Made by a program: the position numbers and the translations under genes. Under the pieces are notes generated by a model. The model made no database searches. It was not told the DNA's origin and saw only the letters and a list, made by a program, of their open reading frames with translations. This document shows, piece after piece, positions 1 through 11,832 of a DNA stretch of 64,000 nt. Numbering within the stretch: the first letter of the stretch is position 1; each line of letters opens with the position of its first letter. The stretch is from Fasciola hepatica (lineage: Eukaryota; Platyhelminthes; Trematoda; Plagiorchiida; Fasciolidae), in NCBI GenBank assembly GCA_948099385.1, contig CANUEZ040000113.1:7576501-7640500 (forward strand), written 5' to 3'.

Positions 1-209
1 TCGAAACCCATTCGCAATAGTCGCTCCGACCCTCTCCATTTTGGTCCACTTAAACACCTTCCAGACTTATTGTTCCAATACTGTAATAGTGTGAGCCTTG
101 AAGTTCGAAAGTGTGATTACCCCACATTGCTGTGAATTGTCGTATTCGCTGACCACACTTTGTGTATGTGTCTTGACCATGATCAAAAAATATACCATTA
201 TTACCATTA
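1..209 (+). repeat. LINE-C 3' tail fragment
   Basis: The last ~110 bases resemble the 3' ends of the two other LINE-C copies (near 44,700-44,815 and 61,540-61,641). All three have a tgtga-type stretch, then a gatcatg motif, then aaatata running into ATT/CATT repeats. The tail ends at about 209, exactly where minus-strand BEL gag coding begins, so LINE-C appears to have inserted into that gag. The rest of this copy lies outside the window. The family link rests on visual alignment of short motifs. Confidence 0.5.
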
Positions 210-660
210 CTGCTCAGGTCGTCTGTCGAAAACGGTCAGCTCTATCCCTGGTAAATCGATCGGTGGTTGCACCTGTGTTGAATGATTGATGACCGGCTTG
301 GAACTTCCAATTTCTTCCTGTCCTGGTTCGATGAAGGGATCGTTGTCGCTAGTTTTATGCTCACATTCGCTCCGTCTACACTGTTATTTTGCCTCGTGGA
401 CCTGCGGCCGGGCGGATGACAACTGCACTTTTGAATCTAATATCCTCAACCTACACAAATTAACGTTCTTGGAATGGACAATATCCCCAGTAATACGTAA
501 TCTTGTACAGACTGAGCTAGGTTATCTAACTTTATATATAGAGCCAAAGGCACATGAACCCTCCCCAGTGACTGGCCCCATCACCCCCTGTCCAGGTTGC
601 TTTTGTTTTATTCCTTTTTGGGAGTGCTGCTTTTTTTCTCGTTCCAGGTTGATCGATCTC
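210..660 (-). pseudogene. BEL/Pao gag N-terminal relic
   Basis: Read on the minus strand, two stretches match the gag of the BEL-M element at 50.7-51.5 kb. One is LRILDSKVQLSSARPQVHEA (BEL-M has LRILDLEQQLLSARLQAQEA). The other is PPIDLPGIELTVFDRRPEQ (BEL-M has PPSIDLPRVELTVFDGRAEQ), the start of the DUF1759-type gag domain. Several stops and frame changes interrupt it. It lies directly downstream, in minus-strand sense, of the LTR at 668-1038, with a conserved TGGAACGAG-type leader between them. The frame is cut at about 210 by a LINE-C tail. It is a diverged relative of BEL-M, not a functional gene. Confidence 0.7.
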
Positions 661-667
661 AGTTTTT

Positions 668-1038
668 TATCAAGCTTCTGAGAAACACGTAGCTGAATTC
701 AAACAAATCTCAAGAGCAAAACAAGATTGATCCGCATATTCTACGGCATTGACGCAATAAATGAGCAACAACATGGAACATATACGAACCTCAGTTCTAC
801 GATAACAAGGGCTCAAAAAAACGAGAACCAAGTTTACGATGTGCGAGAGACTATCACGTGCTTCGCGCATGTCCACGATGGGAAACGACAATGTGGCGCG
901 TTGGACGCGAACAAACAAAGTTTTGGTTGTAGCGACACAAAGTGTACGTAACACTGGAATAGTGTATGCGGGAGAGCAATACCACGAAGTCACGATAGTA
1001 TAGAGTCCTTGAAGGATTTTTCACAACCGATCGTTATG
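668..1038 (-). repeat. Diverged 5' LTR of a BEL/Pao relic (LTR family A)
   Basis: Colinear with the 377-bp LTR at 51,492-51,868 in the same orientation. Shared blocks include gatccg..atattctacgg, ataaatgag, gcgaacaaacaa, ggaatagtgtatg and gatttttcacaaccg. It sits next to the gag relic at 210-660, so it is the 5' LTR of that element. Divergence is high, which marks an old insertion. Ends are approximate. Confidence 0.65.
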
Positions 1039-1779
1039 GTCACCACCCTGCCGAAAGGTAACCGGAATAAGGACAATATCCGGTACAGGGAAAACGGTTC
1101 GCAAATGGAATGAATTAAAAGCACTTGTCCTGTAGTCAAAGCGAATCGAACACATTTTGCTCGCTTAACCACACCCAACAAATCACCTACTGAGCGCGGG
1201 AGACAAAATCAAAGTAAACAAACTGACCGTCCACGACTCGTCGACTTCAGAGAGGAAGGGAAGCCCAACCGAAATAAAACAACAGTCTTCGATCGGTGAA
1301 ACTCTCTGACACAACAACTGTCCACGAAGTTACTCCAGTAAGAAAGCAAGACCATGAAGGGAGAAATAAAAGCTTGGAGCAAAGATTGGCTGTCCACCAC
1401 AAAACAGTGTTAGGAGGAATCAAGTTGGAGATGGTAGTCCAAAGTTAGTCAGAGTGTAAATGAATGTATTCAGATAAGTAATTTACAGTTAACAGAGGTG
1501 TTACAGTTTCAGGGGTGCAAGAGCCGAAACATTGGGGAAGTCGCTAGACTCTGATAACTAATGGAGATAGTTTCTGATAGTCCGACCGCAAACCAACATC
1601 CTGTAAGGGAAATATCGATTTATTTTAGTATAGGATCAACTATTTCCAACAATCGGAAGTTCCGAAAGAGGTGGTCAGCTTGTTTCAGGCTCCTCTGAAA
1701 CCTACTCATGCGAAATCTATTGAGTATCTCCCGGCTCCCACTTCCTTCAAGGGCCCACTGGAATAAGTATCACTAAACA
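1039..1779. other. Unassigned
   Basis: I see no coding stretch, repeat or RNA gene that I can support. Short open frames here are random in composition and match none of the element families in the window. Confidence 0.4.
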
Positions 1780-2440
1780 CACAGGAGCGGGGCTTCGTAG
1801 AAGCCTTGCTGCCGTGAAACGAAAAGATGGTGGCTTTCTAAGTTTTCCTGAGTATGCTTCACTTCGAGACATTCCATGATGTCGCAGACAGCACACATGA
1901 GAATCACAGATCGGTAGGTGATTTACAGCCTGATAGCCTCCCTTGGAAGGCGGAGAAACAACAGCGCTTTTTCAGTCGCCCAATAGTTTCTCCACTGTCT
2001 GCAAGGTGTCCATCAGCTTAGTGATTGATGATGCTATGACTTCCGCAAGTTCGCCCAATACTAGAGGGCAAGTTCCGTCGGGACCCACCGACCAACGGAA
2101 CCTGAGAGACTGCGAAGTCGCTGTTCCTTCGTCCGTATGAGAATAATGAGTAACCAGGGGAGTTTAAAACTCTGGCCAGAATGTTGATGTAGATCTTCGG
2201 CTGGAAACATCGACCAATGGCTCGCGCTAGAATATCAGCAATAGCTTTGTTGAAGACGGTGAGCCCCTCTGACAGGGGCAACTTTCGTATTCCGAGGATT
2301 GCTCTCTTGAGGCCCTTAAAATGTGCAAACCAACTTTTGGGAATCCTAGTGCAGTTGGTTGCCAGTATGTGCTTGAACCAGTATAGCTCAGTTATCTTCC
2401 CAGAGGGGTATTTATTAATAATCCCTTTGTGCTTTTAATA
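1780..2440 (-). pseudogene. LINE reverse transcriptase fingers/palm relic (LINE-E)
   Basis: The minus strand reads, across several frames, as the amino-terminal part of a non-LTR reverse transcriptase. From about 2,080 down it gives GPDGTCPLVLGELAEVIA, then LLGDWKSAVVSPPSKE with the W codon mutated to a stop, then ESHHLFVSRQQGF near 1,790-1,830. These correspond to the family pattern PGPDG..P.VLKELA, L...WK.A.V.PI.K and RQ.GF. Upstream (2,160-2,430) lies a stretch of the pre-RT linker type, around FAHFKGLKRAILGI. The catalytic FADD/YADD block is absent. Product: none; a 5'- and 3'-truncated fossil. Confidence 0.6.
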
Positions 2441-5349
2441 GCGAGACGGGTTTCTGAGTTACCTTTGTTTCCTCTGAGATCCACTTGTACTATAGCACTG
2501 ATGGTGGGCTAGGACAAAGCGATAGACCGACTGAAGGCCCCCATCAGGGATACCTTGCCAACCCGCATTCATATTACCAGAAAGAGCCTTGTCAACTGTT
2601 TGATCAATTTAGATAGACAAAACAGATTGGCTCTCAAATGTAGGCTACTTGCATGTTGATCGGTGCCACAGGGCTGTTAGTTATTCATCTGCTTGCTGTA
2701 ACAAAGCTTGGTTTTTCCAATCATTTGAAAGACAATTCCGGTCGCCCTCCTTGCGGACGTTTAGGCCTGGGGTTTCCCAGATAGCCACGCATCCGACGTC
2801 TCTTTAAAACATGAGCTTTACTGACTCTGTTCAATTGCAACTTTTCCTCACCTGTTCCATCTACTTTCACCATCTTTTGGCAACCATTGCAACGTTTGAT
2901 TTAACTTTCGTCCTCTGGGCGATCCTGGGGACTCGGGTAGTGGCTGGTAACCTGGAAGACTAAACTGGTGATATTTTCTATATTTTCTAGGGTTTCGAGT
3001 GTCACTGAAGCATTTTGTCATATCCAGTTGCAGACAATCTAGTTTTGTAGCTACGTCTCTCATTTTTTATCCCTTCAGTTTTTTTGCTAAGAATGGTTCC
3101 AAATTATTTTTACTTCGGCACTACGGGCAACTTCAAAATCTTTGACTCTGAGGTGAATGCGCTTGCTATCCCGTTTCCATCATCCTGTAAAGGTCATACT
3201 AGTGTTTAAACTGCACGGCGGGAGGGACATCTCACTCTTTGCGGCAATACCAACGGAAATCAGCGGGCTTATTCGCGTGAGAAGATTCCTTTATTGACAC
3301 ATCGTCAATGAATTACAGTGTGCGCAAGTGGCCAAAATGGACCAGTCCTTGCGGATGCATAAAGGCAGCGATTACGGGTAAGATTCGAATGTCTGACGAG
3401 AAGCGAATTTTCCTTTTGTTTGTAAGCATCAAACTTGGGGATCGTAACGGTTTACAGTCGCTTTGGCACATCGGAAAATTTTAGGTAGCGCCAAGATCTA
3501 TATATAAACCTTCTGGGAGGATATGGCTTCATAATCTTTCAATCGATGACCCGACGGTTCTTTGCGTGCCCACATGAGAATCTCCGAATGAACCCCTTGA
3601 AAAGGCTAATAGACTATAAAAACACACAATATTAGTGTTATTCAGGAGATTTCCTCTCAAGTAGAGCTGGCAGCGGCTTCTTTCACTGCAGATCTGCAAG
3701 ATGTTTTCATAAAGGTTGAGGCAGTCAGTGTGTCGTCCCTTGGATGGCCAACTCAGGCATAACCTAAAGGACAGGTTCGCCGAAATGGGTTTACCAGTGT
3801 TATCCACGTAAGAACTACATTTTCGCGTCAGTCAACTAAAGCTTTTTCCTGACAGCATCAACGGTGTCGTCCCCAGGCGTAAAGCAGTGCCCCAAATCGC
3901 CTCACTGGCCCAGGTAATCGGCGGAACAGAAAAGCCAGTGCCTAAATTTGACAGGAATCACGTGTAACAGTAGTTATTTATCTTATGTTATCAACCTATT
4001 TAAAGACCAAGAGGGCTCGGACCTTGTCCGGGCAAGGTCATCTCTGCAATTAGAAGACCGATCCATTGAACAGAGAGTCTTGCTTTTTCCTAATATCAAC
4101 GTTGGGGATTCAGCGCAACTTTCGGTCCGAAACTCGGCCGAATTATTGAAGATCACTTTGATCCAAGGATTCAGTTATTAGAAACATTCAAAATGTCCAT
4201 ACCTCTGGCAGTGAGCCCCCGTTACTATTTAGCAAGACATTAAAAGCAAGACACAAAAGTATGTTGGGTGGACAGATGGAAAAATCAACTAATTGAATAT
4301 GTTTTTCGGATAGTTCAAACGAAAGCCATAAGCTATGGGAGCCCAACCCGGCCAAAAAACAGGATTTTGAGAATAGCAGGCCCCGATCGAAGTAAAGAAG
4401 CCGTCTTTTGATAAGAAAAGCGCAATCATAAAGTTCACCGTTCAGTGAAGTTCCCTCCAGTAAGCCAAGTTCTGCTAGGTCAATCAGGCTGAACAAAAAA
4501 CATTTCAGAGCAAGCCGGCTAAAAATCTGCGTTTTTACTGTTATTTTCGCTGGAGACACTGTGAGAGACAGCTAGCAACCAGACCGAGAGACGGGGTATA
4601 TATCCGCATATGGTTCCAAAGTGTCAAATGTGTTAACAAGCCAGACCGGAGTGAGTCACTGTTTACTGCCCATAGGCAAACCGAACGTTCATGGTCAGTC
4701 CACCCGAGCGGCTAAGAGGAACCGAGAGACGAAACTTCAGACAGCGCGGCGCAAGCGGGTCTGGCCACCCAACAAATGGCCCACAAGTAGGTGGTTGCAG
4801 AGAAATTGAGCAGTTTCCGTTGTTTCTTGGTGTTGAAACTATGGATCAGGGGCAACTAGCTTGGTGGATGCAGGCTCAAACTTGGAATGCTTCGGTCTAA
4901 AAGCCCGACATGGGATGGGTGATTCTGGTTAAGCTTATGTACAACCAACAATAACTCTGAGCTTATTATTTGGAACTTCCAGAGGGCTTTCGACTTTGGT
5001 TTCAATAGACATTCCTCTGGGTCTCAAAGGCAGGAGTTACGAAAGCCATGTGCGGTATTGACTTCCGGCATCACTTCGACTTTGGTTGATCCTAACAGCA
5101 CTGAATTCGGTATACGCGGTTGGCTACACACTGCTCAGGTGTGTCTCGCGATACCGAAATTGAGCAATTCAGATGAAAAGGAAACATGCATGCCAAAAAT
5201 AGGATCAAAACTGGCACAACCAAGACAAAAGTAAGGTGGAATGTCTCCGCGTAGGTTCTGGGTACTTTTGAGTCAATAGACATGGTTGGGTGTCTTGGTC
5301 CTGTCAAAGCTAGTTCACACGTTCCTGATGATAGATCTGATATTGATAT
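2441..5349. other. Unassigned, no recognisable gene
   Basis: About 2.9 kb with many short open frames on both strands, none over 125 codons and none with a family motif I recognise. No microsatellite, tRNA or LTR pair was seen. It may hold unrecognised repeat debris. Confidence 0.4.
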
Positions 5350-8300
5350 TTTCAGGTTAGGGATACTTCTAATAATCCAATAACAGTTCATTTCGGAGAA
5401 GCCCGAAGCTTGCCTTACGCGTGATCAAAATTTTCACAGGCGACAGGACTGACAGACAAAATTCATGGAAAATTTGGAAATGCGCAAGACAACGGGGGAG
5501 TAGGAAGAAACCGAGTGAAGAGGAAAGGGACATAAACGTATGCACACCAGAGGGTAATGGAGAAAGTTTAAGTGAGCCCAGGGATGAAGTCAAGCAAGTG
5601 CCAGGCAAGCTCGAAGTCCAAGGTCAGATGGAGCAGCTGTCTGAGCCAAGTGGAGGAGATCGGAACCTGGGAATTCTACATCAGGAGGACCGAAAGTCGG
5701 CTTGAGAACTATCGTTACGAGAAACAATGCAGAGAAAAAGAAAAATGAATATAGGAAGAACAAAAACTGAGTTGTATGGCTAGGGACTAGGTAGCCATGA
5801 GCTTTGCCTTATTGTAATAAATGGACAGCGTCGAGTTGAAAACAGGGAGCTACCAATGCAAGAAGTAAGGAGTGGGTCAGGTGGCAGAAATGGCGCGGAA
5901 GGATCGGGATACGGTAAATATGAGGCGCAGATCTAGACAAAATGGACGCGTATCATGAGGAGTGGCGACATGATGGCAGGAGAACTGGCCGGCGAAGAAC
6001 TTGAGGAGGCAGAGAAAATATGTGGATGCATAATAATATACATCGGAACAGGAGCAGGTAGCAGTGAAAAGACGGATCACGGAGGTAGCAGTGCTTGCAA
6101 GAGGCATGTAGGGTTAGATAAACCCTTATAAATTCGTTTATGACAGATAAACATGAAGGATCAACAGAGAGATGGAAAGCGAAACGACTTGGGATTCACA
6201 GAAGCGAAGGCTGCGAGCAGAAGTTGATAAACAAGAGAGTATAAAGGAAGGGATCGATGAAAACAGGCAAGATCGAATCTAACAATCTGATTAGTGCAGG
6301 TGTGAAATGTAGCGAAGGTCGAAAATGAGTGAAGCGTTAATAAGTGGACGTACAATATGCAGCAAGGAGAGGGCCGTGAAAAAGGCCGGAGAACGCAGAG
6401 CTAGTGGAAGTCTATAGTGTCTGGAGAAGTATAAAAGGTCCCTGGGGAACGGTAACTTAGGGGTCAGAATAATTGTGGTGTGAAGATGCAGCAGCTGTAA
6501 CAGCAAACAACAAAGAAGAGAAGTAAGGAAGTGGAGGATCGGAAAGATCAGGTGCTAGCAGAGCACATGGTTTGAGCCTGTAAGTAAAAATGATGACGTC
6601 ACAATGATTTTACTCTAGATGGAATGCGAAAAAGCAGAGTAGCCTGAAAAGCACACTGAATATGACTGTGGAGAGCAACATACGAAACAGACGGGAGTGC
6701 AGATCGAAGAGAACCAGGTAAGTGACGATCAATCAGATCGTTTCATCGAAGATGACACAGGATGAAGATCGAGAAAATGAAAAGTGCCCAGACGGGAAAA
6801 CCTGTGATGGAAAAAAAGGCCCGGGAAATAGCTGTGCGCCGGAGTTGGGAGAATGGAACTGGATAGTTGAGTGCTTGCAGGGGTTAAACAAATGGACTGA
6901 GCCAGAAGTTGCTAATCGGGAAGCTGCTTAAGGGGAGATCCACGGAAGAATTACGAATTCAGACATGCAAAATATGAGGGTGGTGTAAAGATAATAAATT
7001 TGGTCGTAAAAAATGCAAAGGTTGGAAAGGCGAGTTCTTATGTAGTGATTGGTCATGATTACTGATGTGTCCAGTGTGTAATGGTAGGAGGTATAAGATG
7101 GACATAAAAGGATATCGCAAAATGGTAGCTAGTGGGGTATGCGACCAGTGAGCTTTATAAGTATACGGAGATACCAAGTGAATACAGATTGGGAGTCGAC
7201 AGGGGCGAAATGGGTGGAAAAGGAAATATTTTGGGCTTGGGCAGAGTGAAATGGATATGGCGAGAGTGACGTCGTGCAGTGAGGGTTGTCATGTTGAAAA
7301 ACGATGGAAACAAAAGCAAAATGGGTATATGTGCATGCAGGGGCAGAACTATACAAAAGGGGAGTGATAAGATTGCTGACAAGAACGACAGATGAGCGAA
7401 TCGTGGCAGAAGAATGGTAGGAGCACGCGATCCGCAACGGACAGTGATGAATGCGGCAGGGCGAGGGGAGCTGGAGCGTGCAATCCGCAACCGGTGCTAG
7501 TGGGTGGGGCTGACTGTGCGCTCGACACCCAACCTGAAAAACACCTCGTGAAGGGAGCACAGGAGGTGTGATCCGCCAGAGTATTTGTGCTTGCACATCG
7601 TTGCAGACGGCCTGCTCGCCGAATGTGCGCCGGCCAAAGCTGAGGATCCCTCCGCGCCCCGCACGGTTAGGATTGGCTCGAGTGGTCATTGATGGTCGTA
7701 CAGAGGGCTGGGATACCACGATAAAGGTATGTAGTCCAGGACCGACTTGTCAGATTGTGGGAACTTGGACAATATAGCCAACTGGGAAAGCGGGTGGTAG
7801 ACGACCGTGCAGCACTACCATCCAGGTGCACCAGTCGGGGCGGTGATCAGAATAGTGCCAGAGGTGGTTGACCGACATTGAGGAGCACTGGAAAGAGAAA
7901 TGAGATAGAGAAACGCAGTCTGCCTATGGCCCAGCCAAGGAGCACTGGCTAACGGAAAGAAGAACAAATGTGAAGCACGGCTCATCGATGCAGGGGAACC
8001 CTCAGGCAAATTGAGGCCATGAAAAGTGAGAATATAAAAGGAAAAGCATAAGTAGAAGCGGAAAAATTCAACAAGGAGGTCAATATCTCACCTATAACAG
8101 TCATTTAGCAGAAGATAAGACTAAGTTCTGAATGAAACTATGGAAGAAACTTAGCTGGGGGATAGGGTGGGGGCCATAACTGGATGTTTGAGTCCAGTTA
8201 GTGAGCCACGCCAAATGAGAGAAATGGGACCGGATTCTTCCAGTTCAAAATCGCAGAGTTAGTGATGGAAGTATGCGTGGTGGGAAGTGATGTGGAAAAA

Positions 8301-8900
8301 AGGGAACGTAAGGAAAGCGACATCGAGCAGCGGTGGGTTACTTGCCATACTTGTGCTGATAATTACAGGATGGTAATACGTATATGTTTATTTATATATT
8401 TATATGTATACATATACATATATATGTATGTATATATAGCAGATGAGGGCGTAAATACTGATGCAGTCCCTATAGCTTTGTTGAGGTTGGTTTTAGGGCC
8501 GCAGAAGCTATTTAACTAAATAAGGGTAATAAACTGCGTGGACGATGAGGCATATGGACAAACTTTGAGGAGTATTACGGTGGCCTCTCTGAAAGTGCGA
8601 ACGCATCTGGAAGGAATTATTTCAAAGTGAAGTTAATAGGATTCTGTAAGTTGGTATGGAAAAACAGTTAGTGGACGCAGACATGCTTTGAACAGGTCGA
8701 CTGCGAAGTTCAAGGAGAAGCGGTGTAACACAGCATTCAGAATTCGAAAGCTGTGAACTTACTTCGGAAGTGAAGGTAATGCGAGAAAGCAGAGCAGTGG
8801 CTTAAAAGTCGAGGCCTTTCTCGCAAGCTTGACTCTCGGTTATGTGAACGTTGAATAAACGCAAAAAGTTGGGGCACAAAGGAATTTATCAACAGCAAGC
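5350..8900 (-). repeat. Purine-rich block, possible antisense LINE-C 3' region
   Basis: The plus strand is markedly purine-rich over about 3.5 kb, the mirror image of the pyrimidine-rich sequences that follow the RT in the LINE-C copies at 41.6-44.8 and 59.5-61.6 kb. It directly follows, in minus-strand sense, a minus-strand LINE-C RT fragment at 8,905-9,420. The simplest reading is the LINE-C 3' untranslated region in antisense. Position and composition support this, but I could not align the sequence convincingly. Open frames here are shadows of the bias. Confidence 0.4.
8378..8439. repeat. TA-rich microsatellite
   Basis: An imperfect run of TATA, TATG and CATA units within the purine-rich block. 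Low complexity; no further role seen. Confidence 0.7.
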
Positions 8901-8904
8901 ACGA

Positions 8905-9420
8905 ATGCTTACCCTGACTGCGAAGACCTGAGGTGCAAAGGAAGCTTATTCCAGATTCTGGAGTACGTGGAGAGAGGGAACTTAAAGCGTAGACCAGTCC
9001 TCGCAGAGGGTGCTCGAAGAGTTTGCTGCCTATTACTGAGTGAATATCCGGTATCCGGGGAGAAGCATAACTGGTTGGAGAGATAGGATTGCTTAGTCAA
9101 TAGTCTATACAGAAATGCCAGGATCAGCTTGATGCGATGAAGTCACAAGGGTTCGAATTTGAGAGATAAACATCTTTCCCTGTAGTTTGATTTTGAAGAC
9201 CGACCGATAAGTTGCTTTGTGAACCTTCTCTGAGTACTTTCGGTAATGTTCCTGTCGGATTTTCGCATACCAGAAAAGACGAAGGGACAATATTCGAGAA
9301 TGGGTCTAGCATTTACTTCGTACACATAAAGAATGCTATCCTTAGGCTCAGAGGATCTGAAAAGAAGACCAAGACACATTTCAGCCTTCGCCATTTGGAG
9401 GACAGCGTGTCCGGAGAAGT
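8905..9420 (-). pseudogene. LINE-C RT C-terminal relic
   Basis: The minus strand carries RPILEYCPFVFSGMRKSD, then TQRRFTKQLIGRSS, YRERCLSLKFEPL, and finally IWNKLPLHLRS. These match in order the carboxy-terminal (thumb and tail) region of the LINE-C copy at 58,656-59,462, which has RPLLEYCTVVFSNMRQID, VQRRFTKQLLGYSS, YMERCEILHLEPL and LWNKLPPQLRS. Three frames are needed, so indels have accumulated. No catalytic domain is present. Its 3' side would continue into the purine-rich block at lower coordinates. Confidence 0.75.
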
Positions 9421-9929
9421 CGAAAGAACAAGAATAACTTAAACCAAGGTCTCTTTCTAAGGGCTGGCTGTCGATGGGTGAACGGTCGACGCAGCTATCG
9501 TCGGCAAAGCAACAGGCGGCTGGTAAAAGTAGTCTGGGAGGGCTGGCCGAGAGAATCTTTTTATATAATGTGGATAACAGAGCGGGCCATCATGGAGGGG
9601 AACGTTCCACGCCTTTTGTAAAACAAGGGGCACCAGTCTTAACGTTGTTTGATCTCCCCAGCTTAGGGTCGCCCACCTTCGACCAACGTTTAAAACAAAA
9701 TAGCAAGCTTGTCAAGCAACTTTAAACCTTTGTGCAACCCAAGGCTGTTGATCCTGGGCAAAGGCTGATACACCTAACTCACCACTGTCGAGTGTGGGCT
9801 AGGGGTGATACCCATGGTTGTTCTCCGTCCGACCTAGAGCAAAGCTGTACAAAACCAGGAACATCTCGAAGAATTTGTTGCGTCAACCTCTGAAGACAGC
9901 CCACGTGACTTCCTACAGAATACCATTTT

Positions 9930-10200
9930 TTGTTCGCATCAAGGTTTTATACAATCGATGACCTGGCTCACCCACCGGTCGCAGGCGAACGATGGCCTGT
10001 GGCACAGATGGGGTCCATCTTCCGATAAGCTACTCCTTCTAAGCGGCTTTTCGTCACCCAGTGAACCCCCTCTGTAGTATTTTCCGCGCAGCCACTCAGG
10101 ATAACGCAGCGGTAAGATATCCGTCAGCCTATAGATTAGCATCCCAAACATTTGCGATGGGCTTTGTCCCGTCAAAGCAACCAAAGGTACTTTCTCCTCA
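9930..10200 (-). pseudogene. Possible Ty3/gypsy integrase C-terminal relic
   Basis: The minus strand reads ALTGQSPSQMFGMLIYRLTD followed by basic sequence. This resembles the integrase tail pattern TG.SP..M.FGR.LR...D seen near the end of gypsy integrase cores. The DDE residues are not visible. One short motif supports the call; chance resemblance is possible. Confidence 0.35.
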
Positions 10201-10569
10201 GTAAATTGCGATCGAAAATCGTTTCAACAAGTAATAAAGAGCTGGAAGTGAGCCCATTTTCGGCTTTCAAATTACGATTCGGAGCATGCTAATGACAGGC
10301 TATCATGCCTCCTCCCTCAAACAAAAAGAACCTTGAAGAACACCGCCTCGCACCTACGGAACAAGGGCTGTGTTTGCAGTGGACGATAACATTGCTACTC
10401 TCCACGATTCTGTTGAGGAAGCTAGTGGAAGGGCTAGTCTTCCAGAGCAGAGGCTATTAACCAAAATGAGCCGGATTTCCGCTACTGGGGACTGCATAGC
10501 CAAGCTTGCTCCTCCCTCGTGCACTGCCGAGCCTGAAAAAATTACCATAACCCCATAACTAAGCCGTTG

Positions 10570-10760
10570 CTGAGCTGTACTTTGACTCTGTTGCATTGAA
10601 GATATTTCGGAGAATCCATTATGGCAGTAATGCCCTAGCATTCAACATCCCCGATGGAACTCCGGTAGAACCTGCGAAGAGGACCCTGCTCGATGCTTTT
10701 GGCCTGGCCCATACCCTACGTCCAGGAACGACGGTCCGCACGGCGTCTCCATGCATCAGC
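10570..10760 (+). pseudogene. LINE-C ORF1 fragment
   Basis: The plus frame reads ALKIFRRIHYGSNALAFNIP followed by DGTPVEPAKRTLLDAFGLAH. It matches the ORF1 of the LINE-C copy near 54,940-55,060 (IVRRISNSKNAVVFNIPD, then IPVEKVKHNLLSSINMAH). That region of ORF1 resembles the RNA-binding type domain common in CR1-like ORF1 proteins. Only about 60 codons are alignable; the flanks are decayed. Confidence 0.65.
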
Positions 10761-10857
10761 TGGCCGGCCATTGCATGGTTTCCTGCTAGCATCCTTGCCA
10801 GGTAGTTCGAGAGCATGAAAGGCAATTTAGACTCAATCCTGTAGCAAAACAGCCCAG

Positions 10858-10871
10858 AAACCGATCGGTTT
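10858..10871. repeat. 14-bp perfect palindrome
   Basis: AAACCGATCGGTTT, identical on both strands, followed at once by a second GCCGGTTT half-site. Possible hairpin or chance. Confidence 0.6.
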
Positions 10872-11753
10872 TCAGCCGGTTTCTGAGGAGTTTCAGGACT
10901 GTTTCGGAGTGATTTTCTTCAAGTTTTTGGTCGGTTTGTGCTGTTTGGACGACAGCTTTTCAAGCGTTTCATGGATCGTTTAAAACTGACCCTACGCAAC
11001 AAGAGGACCACTGCTATTATTTCTTGTTTTTACAATTTTATTATTATTATTCATCTATTCACCACCACTTAATAGACTTTCCTAGAATTACTTCGCCCTA
11101 ATTCGCTTATTCCATCATCTCGAAGAGATTATTTTGAAAAGCTTCCTAACATCACTTACTACATCGCGTAAAAGAAACAACTTACAAAATGGAATGGAAA
11201 GAAACGTAGTATAATAAAGAGATAAATATAAAACTGCTCACAATTTTGCAAAATATGCACAGGATTTCCGTATCTCGTCAATTCGTTTTCGCCCTGTGAT
11301 GGAGAGGCGGAAGAACAGACGTGGGATAAGTCTTTGTGCACGTACCAAAATAAACAATTTATCTGCAATAAATGAACTCACCAAAATGAAGATGCGTTTT
11401 ACAAATATAAAATCAAGCTTGATTGAAAGGAAACTGTTTTTATATGGACGCGTAACTCCTATATCGTGGTAGTTGGGCTGAAAATATGATAGAACACTTA
11501 TTGTTAATTACGAATCGTAATTAGAGTTTGTCCTTTTGTCTTCTGTTTAGTTACTTATTAGAAGGGAGTACATGCATCGTGAACCCCGGACATTCGTAAT
11601 GTATTTTCCCTGTTTCTAAGGTATCACATCAGTTTATACTTGAGTTTCATGGTACTTATTACATGAACAGTTCACGTATTTGTTCACAACCTTGTTTTCC
11701 CGAAGGTCTACACTTTTACTGTTATATAATCTATCCGAGTGTTTCATTTGTAC

Positions 11754-11832
11754 TGCCGAGCGGAGGCTCGAACTCCCAGTCTTATCGTTTCTGTCAGTGC
11801 ACTCCACTATTGGCCGTCATACGTCAACGGCA
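11754..11832 (-). ncRNA. tRNA-like / SINE-head candidate
   Basis: On the minus strand, a 79-nt segment starts TGCCGTT and ends CTCGGCA. Five of seven acceptor-type pairs form between these ends. A good pol III B-box-like motif, GAGTTCGAGCC, sits in a T-arm position with four paired bases, and a GGCCAATAGTGG block could serve as an A box. D and anticodon arms are not canonical, so this is not a confident tRNA. A tRNA-derived SINE head or chance resemblance are the alternatives. Confidence 0.35.

Noticed and set aside
7129..7719. 196-codon minus-strand frame in the purine-rich block
   Set aside because: S/P/H/L-rich composition expected from a pyrimidine-rich strand; no domain, overlaps another open frame.
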